Source of the DNA: Paratinospora sagittata | Lineage: Eukaryota; Streptophyta; Magnoliopsida; Ranunculales; Menispermaceae | DNA length: 64,000 nucleotides | Direction of reading: 5' to 3' | Assembly (NCBI GenBank): GCA_035771175.1 | Contig: CM069590.1 | Location: 28,596,821-28,660,820, forward strand | Part shown: piece by piece, positions 1 to 10,743 of the stretch | How positions within the stretch are numbered: the first letter of the stretch is position 1 | Layout of the letters: every line of letters begins with the position of its first letter | The notes under the pieces: model-generated | Seen by the model: the letters and a program-made list of their open reading frames with translations, nothing else | What the model was told of the DNA's origin: nothing | The model's database searches: none | Program-made: the position numbers and the translations under genes

Positions 1-24
1 ATTGCAATTTTGATTCAATTCGAA

Positions 25-42
25 GCCTTTTTTTGCAAAGGC
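25..42. repeat. Inverted repeat GCCTTT/AAAGGC near the monomer start
   Basis: The 6-bp arms GCCTTT and AAAGGC flank a six-base loop, with TTTGCAAA nested inside. Classes A, C, D, E and F mostly keep the pairing. Class B and the H3 class E monomers have GCATTT, which breaks one pair, so the symmetry differs between classes. Confidence 0.7.
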
Positions 43-192
43 AAGAATCATTACTTTCTTCTCTTGAAAAACTCTTCGAAAACCTCAATCTAACTTGCAA
101 ATATCCTGCGTGTTGTATTTTTGAAAATCAGAGAATGAGTGTTTTATTAAATTTGAAGTTGAAGGTTAAAGAGCAAGAGTACTACATAATGA

Positions 193-204
193 TTTGAATT
201 CAAA
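193..204. repeat. 12-bp palindrome TTTGAATTCAAA
   Basis: A perfect palindrome with an EcoRI site (GAATTC) at its centre. I found it unchanged in every monomer I checked, in contrast to the variable sites around it. Confidence 0.8.
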
Positions 205-390
205 ACATTGTTCAATCTAAAGTTTTTTGGGCGTGCGAGACAATGGGAATCATCTAGGTGTTACTAGAGAATATTTCAATTAAGATAACCTGGCAAAACG
301 GTGAAGGAATAGAAAAATCGAGCAAGCAGAAGTGCCCACATTTTTCTCGTTAGAAATATAAGATTTTAGTCTAAGACGTGCAAATTGCTG

Positions 391-560
391 GATAGCCTTA
401 TTTTTGAAAAATTAATATTTTGACACTAAAGAACCATTTCATTGACTCAAAACACTTTGATATAAGATTAAACACTTTTAAATAATTGAAAACTCATTAA
501 AATTATGATTAAAAGCTTTCAGAAAATAATTTTTTTCAAAATGAAATACTATATCGAAAG
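391..560. other. AT-rich core of the monomer
   Basis: By hand count this stretch has about 35 G+C in 170 bases (21%), against 32% for the full monomer. It holds many A and T runs of 4-7 bases, including TTTTTGAAAAATTAATATTTT. Runs like these can favour bending or nucleosome exclusion. Class C differs most from the other classes in and just after this segment. It is shown here for M1 and exists in each monomer. Confidence 0.7.
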
Positions 561-639
561 TGATTTTGAAGACTTTGCAATTTTTAGAGTTTTAGTGCTG
601 AGATTATTCGAGGGGTTACCCTACACACCAGAGATCAAA

Positions 640-666
640 CTAATGCATTAGACATGAGATATGTCT
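640..666. repeat. Dyad pair in the monomer: 12-bp palindrome plus hairpin
   Basis: CTAATGCATTAG at 640-651 is a perfect palindrome. It overlaps AGACAT (650-655) and ATGTCT (661-666), an inverted repeat of 6-bp arms around GAGAT. Both recur at the equivalent place in nearly every monomer. The hairpin arm is changed to AGACGT in the E monomers at 17160, 24081, 54780 and 61701. Dyad symmetry is common in centromeric satellites of several eukaryotes; a function here is conjecture. Confidence 0.8.
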
Positions 667-866
667 TCGTTCTTCGAGCTTGATCTTTGTAGAATTCGAA
701 AGCTATTGTTTGATGTGTTCTTGATGCAAAACAGGTGATGTGTCCCTTTTTGATGCGTTATCTTACCGAGACAACTTCATATACTTAGAGTTTTAAACAA
801 TGGGTAGCCTCTGCAAATCTTAGCACACAAGGGATAAAATGAAGAACTAGCTGAACATCAAGACAG

Positions 867-1731
867 ATTGCAATTTTGATTCAATTCGAAGCCTTTTTTT
901 GCAAAGGCAAGAATCATTACTTTCTTCTCTTGAAAAACTTTTCGAAAACCTCAATCTAACTTGCAAATATCCTGCGTGTTGTATTTTTGAAAATCAGAGA
1001 ATAAGTGTTTTATAAAATTTGAAGTTGAAGGTTAAAGAGCAAGAGTACTACAAAATGATTTGAATTCAAAACATTGTTCAATCTAAAGTTTTTTGGGCGT
1101 GCGAGACAATGGGAATCATCTAGGCGTTACTAGAGAATATTTCAATTAAGATAACCTGGCAAAACGGTGAAGGAATAGAAAAATCGAGCAAGCAGAAGTG
1201 CCCACATTTTTCTCGTTAGAAATATCAGATTTTAGTCTAAGACGTGCCAATTGCTGGATAGCCTTATTTTTGAAAAATTAATATTTTGACCCTAAAGAAC
1301 CATTACATTGACTCAAAACACTTTGATATAAGAATAAACACTTTTAAATAATTCAAAACTCTTTAAAATTATGATTAAAACCTTTCGGAAAACATTTTTG
1401 TAAAAATGAAATACTATATCAAAAGTGATTTTGAAGACTTTGCAATTTTCAGAGTTTTAGTGCTAAGATTGATCGAGGGGTTACCTTACACACCAGAGAT
1501 CAAACTAATGCATTAGACATGAGATATGTCTACGTTCTTCGAGCTTGATCATTGTAGAATTCGAAAGCTATTGTTTGATGTGTTCTTGATGCAAAACAGG
1601 TGATGTGTTCCTCTTTGATGTGTTATCTTACCGAGACCACTTCATATACTTAGAGTTTTAAACAATGGATAGCCTCTGCAAATCTTAGCACACAAGGGAT
1701 AAAATGAAGAACTAGCTGAACATCAAGACAG
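867..1731 (+). repeat. Monomer M2, class A
   Basis: 865 bp. Full class A set, with ACTTTTCG and a private GACCCTAAAG. Confidence 0.93.
1577..1624. repeat. Three short GATGTGTT direct repeats
   Basis: GATGTGTT occurs at 1577-1584, 1602-1609 and 1617-1624 in M2 and at the same place in most monomers. Class C monomers have GATGTGTCCC in the second copy and GATGCG or GATGTG in the third. It may be a remnant of short internal duplication, or coincidence. Confidence 0.55.
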
Positions 1732-2597
1732 ATTGCAATTTTGATTCAATTCGAAGCCTTTTTTTGCAAAGGCAAGAATCATTACTTTCTTCTCTTGAAA
1801 AACTCTTCGAAAAGCTCAATCTAACTTGCAAATATCGTGCGTGTTGAATTTTTGAAAATCAGAGAATGAGTGTTTTATAAAATTTGAAGTTGAAGGTTAA
1901 AGAGCAAGAGTACTAAAAAATGATTTGAATTCAAAACATTGTTCAATCTAAAGTTTTTTGGGGGTGCGAGACAATGGGAATCATCTAGGTGTTACTAGAG
2001 AATATTTCAATTAAGATAACCTGGCAAAACTGTGAAGGAATAGAAAAATCGAGCAAGCAGAAGTGCCCACATTTTTCTCGTTAGAAATATAAGATTTTAG
2101 TCTAAGACGTGCAAATTGCTGGATAGCCTTATTTTTGAAAAATTAATATTTTGACACTAAAGAACCATTTCATTGACTCAAAACACTTTGATATAAGATT
2201 AAACACTTTTAAATAATTGAAAACTCATTAAAATTATGATTAAAAGCTTTCAGAAAATAATTTTTTTCAAAATGAAATACTATATCGAAAGTGATTTTGA
2301 AGACTTTGCAGTTTTTAGAGTTTTAGTGCTGAGATTGATCGAGGGGTAACCCTACACACCAGAGATCAAACTAATGCATTAGACATGAGATATGTCTTCG
2401 TTCTTCGAGCTTGATCTTTGTAGAATTCGAAAGCTATTGTTTGATGTGTTCTTGATGCAAAACAGGTGATGTGTCCCTTTTTGATGTGTTATCTTACCGA
2501 GACAACTTCATATACTTAGAGTTTTAAACAATGGATAGCCTCTGCAAATCTTAGCACACAAGGGATAAAATGAAGAACTAGCTGAACATCAAGACAG
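1732..2597 (+). repeat. Monomer M3, class C
   Basis: 866 bp. Class C tract, GTTTTTTGGGGGTGCG shared only with M55, private ACTAAAAAATG and GGGGTAACCC. Confidence 0.93.
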
Positions 2598-3462
2598 ATT
2601 GCAATTTTGGTTCAATTCGAAGCATTTTTTTGCAAAGGCAAGAATCATTACTTTCTTCTCTTGAAAAACTCTACGAAAAGCTCAATCTAACTTGCAAATA
2701 TCGTGCGTGTTGAATTTTTGAAAATCAGAGAATAAGTGTTTTATAAAATTTGAAGTTGAAGGTTAAAGAGCAAGAGTACTACAAAATGATTTGAATTCAA
2801 AACATTGTTCAATCTAAAGTTTTTTGGGCGTGCGAGACAATGGGAATCATCTAGGTGTTACTAGAGAATATTTCAATTAAGATAACCTGGCAAAACTGTG
2901 AAGGAATAGAAAAATCGAGCAAGCAGAAGTGCCCACATTTTTCTCGTTAGAAATATAAGATTTTAGTCTAAGACGTGCCAATTGCTGGATAGCCTTATTT
3001 CTGAAAAATTAATATTTTGACACTAAAGAACCATTTCATTGACTCAAAACACTTTGATATAAGAATAAACACTTTTAAATAATTCAAAACTCTTTAAAAT
3101 TATGATTAAAACCTTTCGGAAAACATTTTTGTAAAAATGAAATACTATATCGAAAGTGATTTTGAAGACTTTGCAATTTTCAGAGTTTTAGTGCTAAGGT
3201 TGATCGAGGGGTTGCCTTACACACCAGAGATCAAACTAATGCATTAGACATGAGATATGGCTTCGTTCTTCGAGCTTGATCATTGTAGAATTCGAAAGCT
3301 ATTTTTTGATGTGTTCTTGATGCAAAACAGGTGATGTGTTCCTCTTTGATGTGTTATCTTACCGAGACCACTTCATATACTTAGAGTTTTAAACAATGGA
3401 TAGCCTCTGCAAATCTTAGCACACAAGGGATAAAATGAAGAACTAGCTGAACATCAAGACAG
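2598..3462 (+). repeat. Monomer M4, class B (H1 copy 1)
   Basis: 865 bp. Class B left side with GGTTG/GTTGCC on the right. ATATGGCTTCG and ATTTTTTGATG are shared with M11. Private TTTTGGTTC at the start. Confidence 0.93.
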
Positions 3463-4327
3463 ATTGCAATTTTGATTCAATTCGAAGCCTTTTTTGGCAA
3501 AGGCAAGAATCATTACTTTCTTCTCTTGAAAAACTCTTCGAAAACCTCAATCTAACTTGCAAATATCCTGCGTGTTGTATTTTTGAAAATCAGAGAATAA
3601 GTGTTTTATAAAATTTGAAGTTGAAGGTTAAAGAGCAAGAGTACTACAAAATGATTTGAATTCAAAACCTTGTTCAATCTAAAGTTTTTTGGGCGTGCGA
3701 GACAATGGGAATCATCTAGGTGTTACTAGAGAATATTTCAATTAAGATAACCTGGCAAAACGGTGAAGGAATAGAAAAATCGAGCAAGCAGACGTGCCCA
3801 CATTTTTCTCGTTAGAAATATCAGATTTTAGTCTAAGACGTGGCAATTGCTGGATAGCCTTATTTTTGAAAAATTAATATTTTGACACTAAAGAACCATT
3901 TCATTGACTCAAAACACTTTGATATAAGAATAAACACTTTTAAATAATTCAAAACTCTTTAAAATTATGATTAAAACCTTTCGGAAAACATTTTTGTAAA
4001 AATTAAATACTATATCGAAAGTGATTTTGAAGACTTTGCAATTTTCAGAGTTTTAGTGCTAAGGTTGATCGAGGGGTTGCCTTACACACCAGAGATCAAA
4101 CTAATGCATTAGACATGAGATATGTCTTCGTTCTTCGAGCTTGATCATTGTAGAATTCGAAAGATATTGTTTGATGTGTTCTTGATGCAAAACAGGTGAT
4201 GTGTTCCTCTTTGATGTGTTATCTTACCGGGACCACTTCATATACTTAGAGTTTTAAACAATGGATAGCCTCTGCAAATCTTAGCACACAAGGGATAAAA
4301 TGAAGAACTAGCTGAACATCAAGACAG
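3463..4327 (+). repeat. Monomer M5, class D (H1 copy 1)
   Basis: 865 bp. CAGACGTGCCC, GTGGCAATT and GAAAGATATTG shared with M12. Private TTTTTTGGCAAAG, AAACCTTGTTC, AAATTAAAT and ACCGGGACC. Confidence 0.93.
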
Positions 4328-5193
4328 ATTGCAATTTTGATTCAATTCGAAGCCTTTTTTTGCAAAGGCAAGAATCATTACTTTCTTCTCTTGAAAAACT
4401 CTTCGAAAAGCTCAATCTAACTTGCAAATATCGTGCGTGGTGTATTTTTGAAAATCAGAGAATGAGTGTTTTATTAAATTTGAAGTTGAAGGTTAAAGAG
4501 CAAGAGTACTACATAATGATTTGAATTCAAAACATTGTTCAATCTAAAGTTTTTTGGGCGTGCGAGACAATGGGAATCATCTAGGTGTTACTAGAGAATA
4601 TTTCAATTAAGATAACCTGGCAAAACGGTGAAGGAATAGAAAAATCGAGCAAGCAGAAGTGCCCACATTTTTCTCGTTAGAAATATAAGATTTTAGTCTA
4701 AGACGTGCAAATTGCTGGATAGCCTTATTTTTGAAAAATTAATATTTTGACACTAAAGAACCATTTCATTGACTCAAAACACTTTGATATAAGATTAAAC
4801 ACTTTTAAATAATTGAAAACTCATTAAAATTATGATTAAAAGCTTTCAGAAAATAATTTTTTTCAAAATGAAATACTATATCGAAAGTGATTTTGAAGAC
4901 TTTGCAATTTTTAGAGTTTTAGTGCTGAGATTATTCGAGGGGTTACCCTACACACCAGAGATCAAACTAATGCATTAGACATGAGATATGTCTTCGTTCT
5001 TCGAGCTTGATCTTTGTAGAATTCGAACGCTATTGTTTGATGTGTTCTTGATGCAAAACAGGTGATGTGTCCCTTTTTGATGCGTTATCTTACCGAGACA
5101 ACTTCATATACTTAGAGTTTTAAACAATGGATAGCCTCTGCAAATCTTAGCACACAAGGGATAAAATGAAGAACTAGCTGAACATCAAGACAG
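4328..5193 (+). repeat. Monomer M6, class C (H1 copy 1)
   Basis: 866 bp. Class C with GAACGCT and GATTATTCG shared with M13. Private GCGTGGTGTA. Confidence 0.93.
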
Positions 5194-6419
5194 ATTGCAA
5201 TTTTGATTCAATTCGAAGCATTTTTTTGCAAAGGCAAGAATCATTACTTTCTTCTCTTGAAAAACTCTACGAAAAGCTCAATCTAACTTGCAAATATCGT
5301 GCGTGTTGAATTTTTGAAAATCAGAGAATAAGTGTTTTATAAAATTTGAAGTTGAAGGTTAAAGAGCAAGAGTACTACAAAATGATTTGAATTCAAAACA
5401 TTGTTCAATCTAAAGTTTTTTGGGCGTGCGAGACAATGGGAATCATCTAGGTGTTACTAGAGAATATTTCAATTAAGATAACCTGGCAAAACGGTGAAGG
5501 AATAGAAAAATCGAGCAAGCAGAAGTGCCCACATTTTTCTCGTTAGAAATATAAGATTTTAGTCTAAGACGTGCCAATTGCTGGATAGCCTTATTTTTGA
5601 AAAATTAATATTTTGACACTAAAGAACCATTTCATTGACTCAAAACACTTTGATATAAGAATAAACACTTTTAAATAATTCAAAACTCTTTAAAATTATG
5701 ATTAAAACCTTTCGGAAAACATTTTTGTAAAAATGAAATACTATATCGAAAATGATTTTGAAGACTTTGCAGTTTTCAGAGTTTTAGTGCTAAGATTGAT
5801 CGAGGGGTTACCTTACACACCAGAGATCAAACTAATGCATTAGACATGAGATATGTCTTCGTTCTTCGAGCTTGATCATTGTAGAATTCGAAAGCTATTG
5901 TTTGATGTGTTCTTGATGCAAAACAGGTGATGTGTTCCTCTTTGATGTGTTATATTTTTGAAAAATTAATATTTTGACACTAAAGAACCATTTCATTGAC
6001 TCAAAACACTTTGATATAAGAATAAACACTTTTAAATAATTCAAAACTCTTTAAAATTATGATTAAAACCTTTCGGAAAACATTTTTGTAAAAATGAAAT
6101 ACTATATCGAAAGTGATTTTGAAGACTTTGCAATTTTCAGAGTTTTAGTGCTAAGATTGATCGAGGGGTTACCTTACACACCAGAGATCAAACTAATGCA
6201 TTAGACATGAGATATGTCTTCGTTCTTCGAGCTTGATCATTGTAGAATTCGAAAGCTATTGTTTGATGTGTTCTTGATGCAAAACAGGTGATGTGTTCCT
6301 CTTTGATGTGTTATCTTACCGAGACCACTTCATATACTTAGAGTTTTAAACAATGGGTAGCCTCTGCAAATCTTAGCACACAAGGGATAAAATGAAGAAC
6401 TAGCTGAACATCAAGACAG
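5194..6419 (+). repeat. Monomer M7, enlarged class B hybrid (H1 copy 1)
   Basis: 1,226 bp, an 865-bp monomer plus a 361-bp internal duplication (see 5592-6313). The first part has TCGAAAATG and GCAGTTTTC; the second ends with GGGTAG. Confidence 0.93.
5592..6313. repeat. 361-bp direct duplication inside M7
   Basis: Copy 1 is 5592-5952 and copy 2 is 5953-6313. At the joint, GTGTTA of the normal right end runs directly into TATTTTTGAAA from the middle of a monomer. The parental sequences share only about one base at the breakpoint. The two copies differ at two sites that I can see (TCGAAAATG/TCGAAAGTG and GCAGTTTTC/GCAATTTTC), so the rest of the hybrid was probably supplied by a different class B monomer rather than by simple slippage within one. 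Confidence 0.93.
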
Positions 6420-7284
6420 ATTGCAATTTTGATTCAATTCGAAGCCTTTTTTTGCAAAGGCAAGAATCATTACTTTCTTCTCTTGAAAAACTCTTCGAAA
6501 ACCTCAATCTAACTTGCAAATATCCTGCGTGTTGTATTTTTGAAAATCAGAGAATAAGTGTTTTATAAAATTTGAAGTTGAAGGTTAAAGAGCAAGAGTA
6601 CTACAAAATGATTTGAATTCAAAACATTGTTCAATCTAAAGTTTTTTGGGCGTGCGAGACAATGGGAATCATCTAGGCGTTACTAGAGAATATTTCAATT
6701 AAGATAACCTGGCAAAACGGTGAAGGAATAGAAAAATCGAGCAAGCAGAAGTGCCCACATTTTTCTCGTTAGAAATATCAGATTTTAGTCTAAGACGTGC
6801 CAATTGCTGGATAGCCTTATTTTTGAAAAATTAATATTTTGACACTAAAGAACCATTACATTGACTCAAAACACTTTGATATAAGAATAAACACTTTTAA
6901 ATAATTCAAAACTCTTTAAAATTATGATTAAAACCTTTCGGAAAACATTTTTGTAAAAATGAAATACTATATCAAAAGTGATTTTGAAGACTTTGCAATT
7001 TTCAGAGTTTTAGTGCTAAGATTGATCGAGGGGTTACCTTACACACCAGAGATCAAACTAATGCATTAGACATGAGATATGTCTACGTTCTTCGAGCTTG
7101 ATCATTGTAGAATTCGAAAGCTATTGTTTGATGTGTTCTTGATGCAAAACAGGTGATGTGTTCCTCTTTGATGTGTTATCTTACCGAGACCACTTCATAT
7201 ACTTAGAGTTTTAAACAATGGATAGCCTCTGCAAATCTTAGCACACAAGGGATAAAATGAAGAACTAGCTGAACATCAAGACAG
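6420..7284 (+). repeat. Monomer M8, class A (H1 copy 1)
   Basis: 865 bp. Matches M15 apart from ATTCGAAG/ATTTGAAG near the start, and is very close to M10. Confidence 0.93.
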
Positions 7285-8148
7285 ATTGCAATTTTGATTC
7301 AATTCGAAGCATTTTTTTGCAAAGGCAAGAATCATTACTTTCTTCTCTTGAAAAACTCTACGAAAAGCTCAATCTAACTTGCAAATATCCTGCGTGTTGA
7401 ATTTTTGAAAATCAGAGAATAAGTGTTTTATAAAATTTGAAGTTGAAGGTTAAAGAGCAAGAGTACTACAAAATGATTTGAATTCAAAACATTGTTCAAT
7501 CTAAAGTTTTTTGGGCGTGCGAGACAATGGGAATCATCTAGGTGTTACTAGAGAATATTTCAATTAAGATAACCTGGCAAAACTGTGAAGGAATAGAAAA
7601 ATCGAGCAAGCAGAAGTGCCCACATTTTTCTCGTTAGAAATATAAGATTTTAGTCTAAGACGTGCCAATTGCTGGATAGCCTTATTTTTGAAAAATTAAT
7701 ATTTTGACACTAAAGAACCATTTCATTGACTCAAAACACTTTGATATAAGAATAAACACTTTTAAATAATTCAAAACTCTTTAAAATTATGATTAAAACC
7801 TTTCGGAAAACATTTTTGTAAAAATGAAATACTATATCGAAAGTGATTTGAAGACTTTGCAATTTTCAGAGTTTTAGTGCTAAGGTTGATGGAGGGGTTG
7901 CCTTACACACCAGAGATCAAACTAATGCATTAGACATGAGATATGTCTTCGTTCTTCGAGCTTGATCATTGTAGAATTCGAAAGCTATTGTTTGATGTGT
8001 TCTTGATGCAAAACAGGTGATGTGTTCCTCTTTGATGTGGTATCTTACCGAGACCACTTCATATACTTAGAGTTTTAAACAATGGGTAGCCTCTGCAAAT
8101 CTTAGCACACAAGGGATAAAATGAAGAACTAGCTGAACATCAAGACAG
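7285..8148 (+). repeat. Monomer M9, class B (H1 copy 1)
   Basis: 864 bp; one T is lost in GTGATTTGAAG (7844-7854). CCTGCG replaces the usual class B GTGCG. Private GATGGAGGGG and GATGTGGTATC. Confidence 0.93.
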
Positions 8149-9013
8149 ATTGCAATTTTGATTCAATTCGAAGCCTTTTTTTGCAAAGGCAAGAATCATT
8201 ACTTTCTTCTCTTGAAAAACTCTTCGAAAACCTCAATCTAACTTGCAAATATCCTGCGTGTTGTATTTTTGAAAATCAGAGAATAAGTGTTTTATAAAAT
8301 TTGAAGTTGAAGGTTAAAGAGCAAGAGTACTACAAAATGATTTGAATTCAAAACATTGTTCAATCTAAAGTTTTTTGGGCGTGCGAGACAATGGGAATCA
8401 TCTAGGCGTTACTAGAGAATATTTCAATTAAGATAACCTGGCAAAACGGTGAAGGAATAGAAAAATCGAGCAAGCAGAAGTGCCCACATTTTTCTCGTTA
8501 GAAATATCAGATTTTAGTCTAAGACGTGCCAATTGCTGGATAGCCTTATTTTTGAAAAATTAATATTTTGACACTAAAGAACCATTACATTGACTCAAAA
8601 CACTTTGATATAAGAATAAACACTTTTAAATAATTCAAAACTCTTTAAAATTATGATTAAAACCTTTCGGAAAACATTTTTGTAAAAATGAAATACTATA
8701 TCAAAAGTGATTTTGAAGACTTTGCAATTTTCAGAGTTTTAGTGCTAAGATTGATCGAGGGGTTACCTTACACACCAGAGATCAAACTAATGCATTAGAC
8801 ATGAGATATGTCTACGTTCTTCGAGCTTGATCATTGTAGAATTCGAAAGCTATTGTTTGATGTGTTCTTGATGCAAAACAGGTGATGTGTTCCTCTTTGA
8901 TGTGTTATCTTACCGAGACCACTTCATATACTTAGAGTTTTAAACAATGGATAGCCTCTGCAAATCTTAGCACACAAGGGATAAAATGAAGAACTAGCTG
9001 AACATCAAGACAG
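8149..9013 (+). repeat. Monomer M10, class A (H1 copy 1)
   Basis: 865 bp. Nearly the same as M8, two monomers back, which supports an A-B dimer of about 1,730 bp. Confidence 0.93.
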
Positions 9014-9878
9014 ATTGCAATTTTGATTCAATTCGAAGCATTTTTTTGCAAAGGCAAGAATCATTACTTTCTTCTCTTGAAAAACTCTACGAAAAGCTCA
9101 ATCTAACTTGCAAATATCCTGCGTGTTGAATTTTTGAAAATCAGAGAATAAGTGTTTTATAAAATTTGAAGTTGAAGGTTAAAGAGCAAGAGTACTACAA
9201 AATGATTTGAATTCAAAACATTGTTCAATCTAAAGTTTTTTGGGCGTGCGAGACAATGGGAATCATCTAGGTGTTACTAGAGAATATTTCAATTAAGATA
9301 ACCTGGCAAAACTGTGAAGGAATAGAAAAATCGAGCAAGCAGAAGTGCCCACATTTTTCTCGTTAGAAATATAAGATTTTAGTCTAAGACGTGCCAATTG
9401 CTGGATAGCCTTATTTTTGAAAAATTAATATTTTGACACTAAAGAACCATTTCATTGACTCAAAACACTTTGATATAAGAATAAACACTTTTAAATAATT
9501 CAAAACTCTTTAAAATTATGATTAAAACCTTTCGGAAAACATTTTTGTAAAAATGAAATACTATATCGAAAGTGATTTTGAAGACTTTGCAATTTTCAGA
9601 GTTTTAGTGCTAAGGTTGATCGAGGGGTTGCCTTACACACCAGAGATCAAACTAATGCATTAGACATGAGATATGGCTTCGTTCTTCGAGCTTGATCATT
9701 GTAGAATTCGAAAGCTATTTTTTGATGTGTTCTTGATGCAAAACAGGTGATGTGTTCCTCTTTGATGTGTTATCTTACCGAGACCACTTCATATACTTAG
9801 AGTTTTAAACAATGGATAGCCTCTGCAAATCTTAGCACACAAGGGATAAAATGAAGAACTAGCTGAACATCAAGACAG
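9014..9878 (+). repeat. Monomer M11, class B (H1 copy 2)
   Basis: 865 bp. ATATGGCTTCG and ATTTTTTGATG as in M4; CCTGCG as in M9, so its left part resembles M9 and its right part M4. Confidence 0.93.
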
Positions 9879-10743
9879 ATTGCAATTTTGATTCAATTCG
9901 AAGCCTTTTTTTGCAAAGGCAAGAATCATTACTTTTTTCTCTTGAAAAACTCTTCGAAAACCTCAATCTAACTTGCAAATATCCTGCGTGTTGTATTTTT
10001 GAAAATCAGAGAATAAGTGTTTTATAAAATTTGAAGTTGAAGGTTAAAGAGCAAGAGTACTACAAAATGATTTGAATTCAAAACATTGTTCAATCTAAAG
10101 TTTTTTGGGCGTGCGAGACAATGGGAATCATCTAGGTGTTACTAGAGAATATTTCAATTAAGATAACCTGGCAAAACGGTGAAGGAATAGAAAAATCGAG
10201 CAAGCAGACGTGCCCACATTTTTCTCGTTAGAAATATCAGATTTTAGTCTAAGACGTGGCAATTGCTGGATTGCCTTATTTTTGAAAAATTAATATTTTG
10301 ACACTAAAGAACCATTTCATTGACTCAAAACACTTTGATATAAGAATAAACACTTTTAAATAATTCAAAACTCTTTAAAATTATGATTAAAACCTTTCGG
10401 AAAACATTTTTGTAAAAATGAAATACTATATCGAAAGTGATTTTGAAGACTTTGCAATTTTCAGAGTTTTAGTGCTAAGGTTGATCGAGGGGTTGCCTTA
10501 CACACCAGAGATCAAACTAATGCATTAGACATGAGATATGTCTTCGTTCTTCGAGCTTGATCATTGTAGAATTCGAAAGATATTGTTTGATGTGTTCTTG
10601 ATGCAAAACAGGTGATGTGTTCCTCTTTGATGTGTTATCTTACCGAGACCACTTCATATACTTAGAGTTTTAAACAATGGATAGCCTCTGCAAATCTTAG
10701 CACACAAGGGATAAAATGAAGAACTAGCTGAACATCAAGACAG
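9879..10743 (+). repeat. Monomer M12, class D (H1 copy 2)
   Basis: 865 bp. CAGACGTGCCC and GTGGCAATT as in M5. Private TACTTTTTTCTC and GGATTGCC. Confidence 0.93.

Larger units (their letters stand above)
1..866 (+). repeat. Monomer M1, class C
   Basis: 866 bp, apparently complete. It has the class C tract GATTAAAC, ATTGAAAACTC, AAAAGCTTTCAG, plus GATTATTCGAGG and GATGCG. It is closest to M6 and M13 (shared TTATTAAAT, ACATAATG and GATTATTCG), so it probably comes from an H1-like unit. Confidence 0.93.
2598..9013. repeat. HOR H1, copy 1 (7 monomers, 6,416 bp)
   Basis: The monomer order is B-D-C-B(enlarged)-A-B-A (M4 to M10). The unit is recognised because M4-M8 match M11-M15 far better than they match adjacent monomers. 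Shared private variants include ATATGGCTTCG with ATTTTTTGATG in M4/M11, CAGACGTGCCC with GTGGCAATT in M5/M12, GAACGCT in M6/M13, and the 361-bp internal duplication in M7/M14. The enlarged monomers start at 5194 and 11610, which gives the 6,416-bp period. M8-M9 and M10-M11 are themselves a repeated A-B dimer. Confidence 0.9.

Noticed and set aside
661..738. Short open frame ATG TCT TCG ... AGG TGA, 25 codons plus stop, repeated in most monomers
   Set aside because: It is too short, has no ribosome-binding or splice context, and is changed or restarted by class variants (GTCTACG, GATGGCTTCG). A satellite of 865 bp shifts frame at every junction. Nothing suggests translation.
584..795. Internal subrepeat structure (TTAGAGTTTTA at 584-594 and 785-795; TATTTTTGAAAA twice)
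   Set aside because: Matches of 11-12 bases in a 68% A+T monomer are expected by chance, and no longer similarity surrounds them.
1380..1400. CENP-B box candidate (TTTCGGAAAACA, monomer base ~515)
   Set aside because: The left part TTCGnnnnA fits the known box pattern, but CGGG does not follow (TTTT instead), and class C loses even the TTCG. No full match was seen in any monomer.
5592..6313. 1.226-kb monomer as a separate repeat family
   Set aside because: All of its sequence aligns to class B monomers; only the register jump is new.
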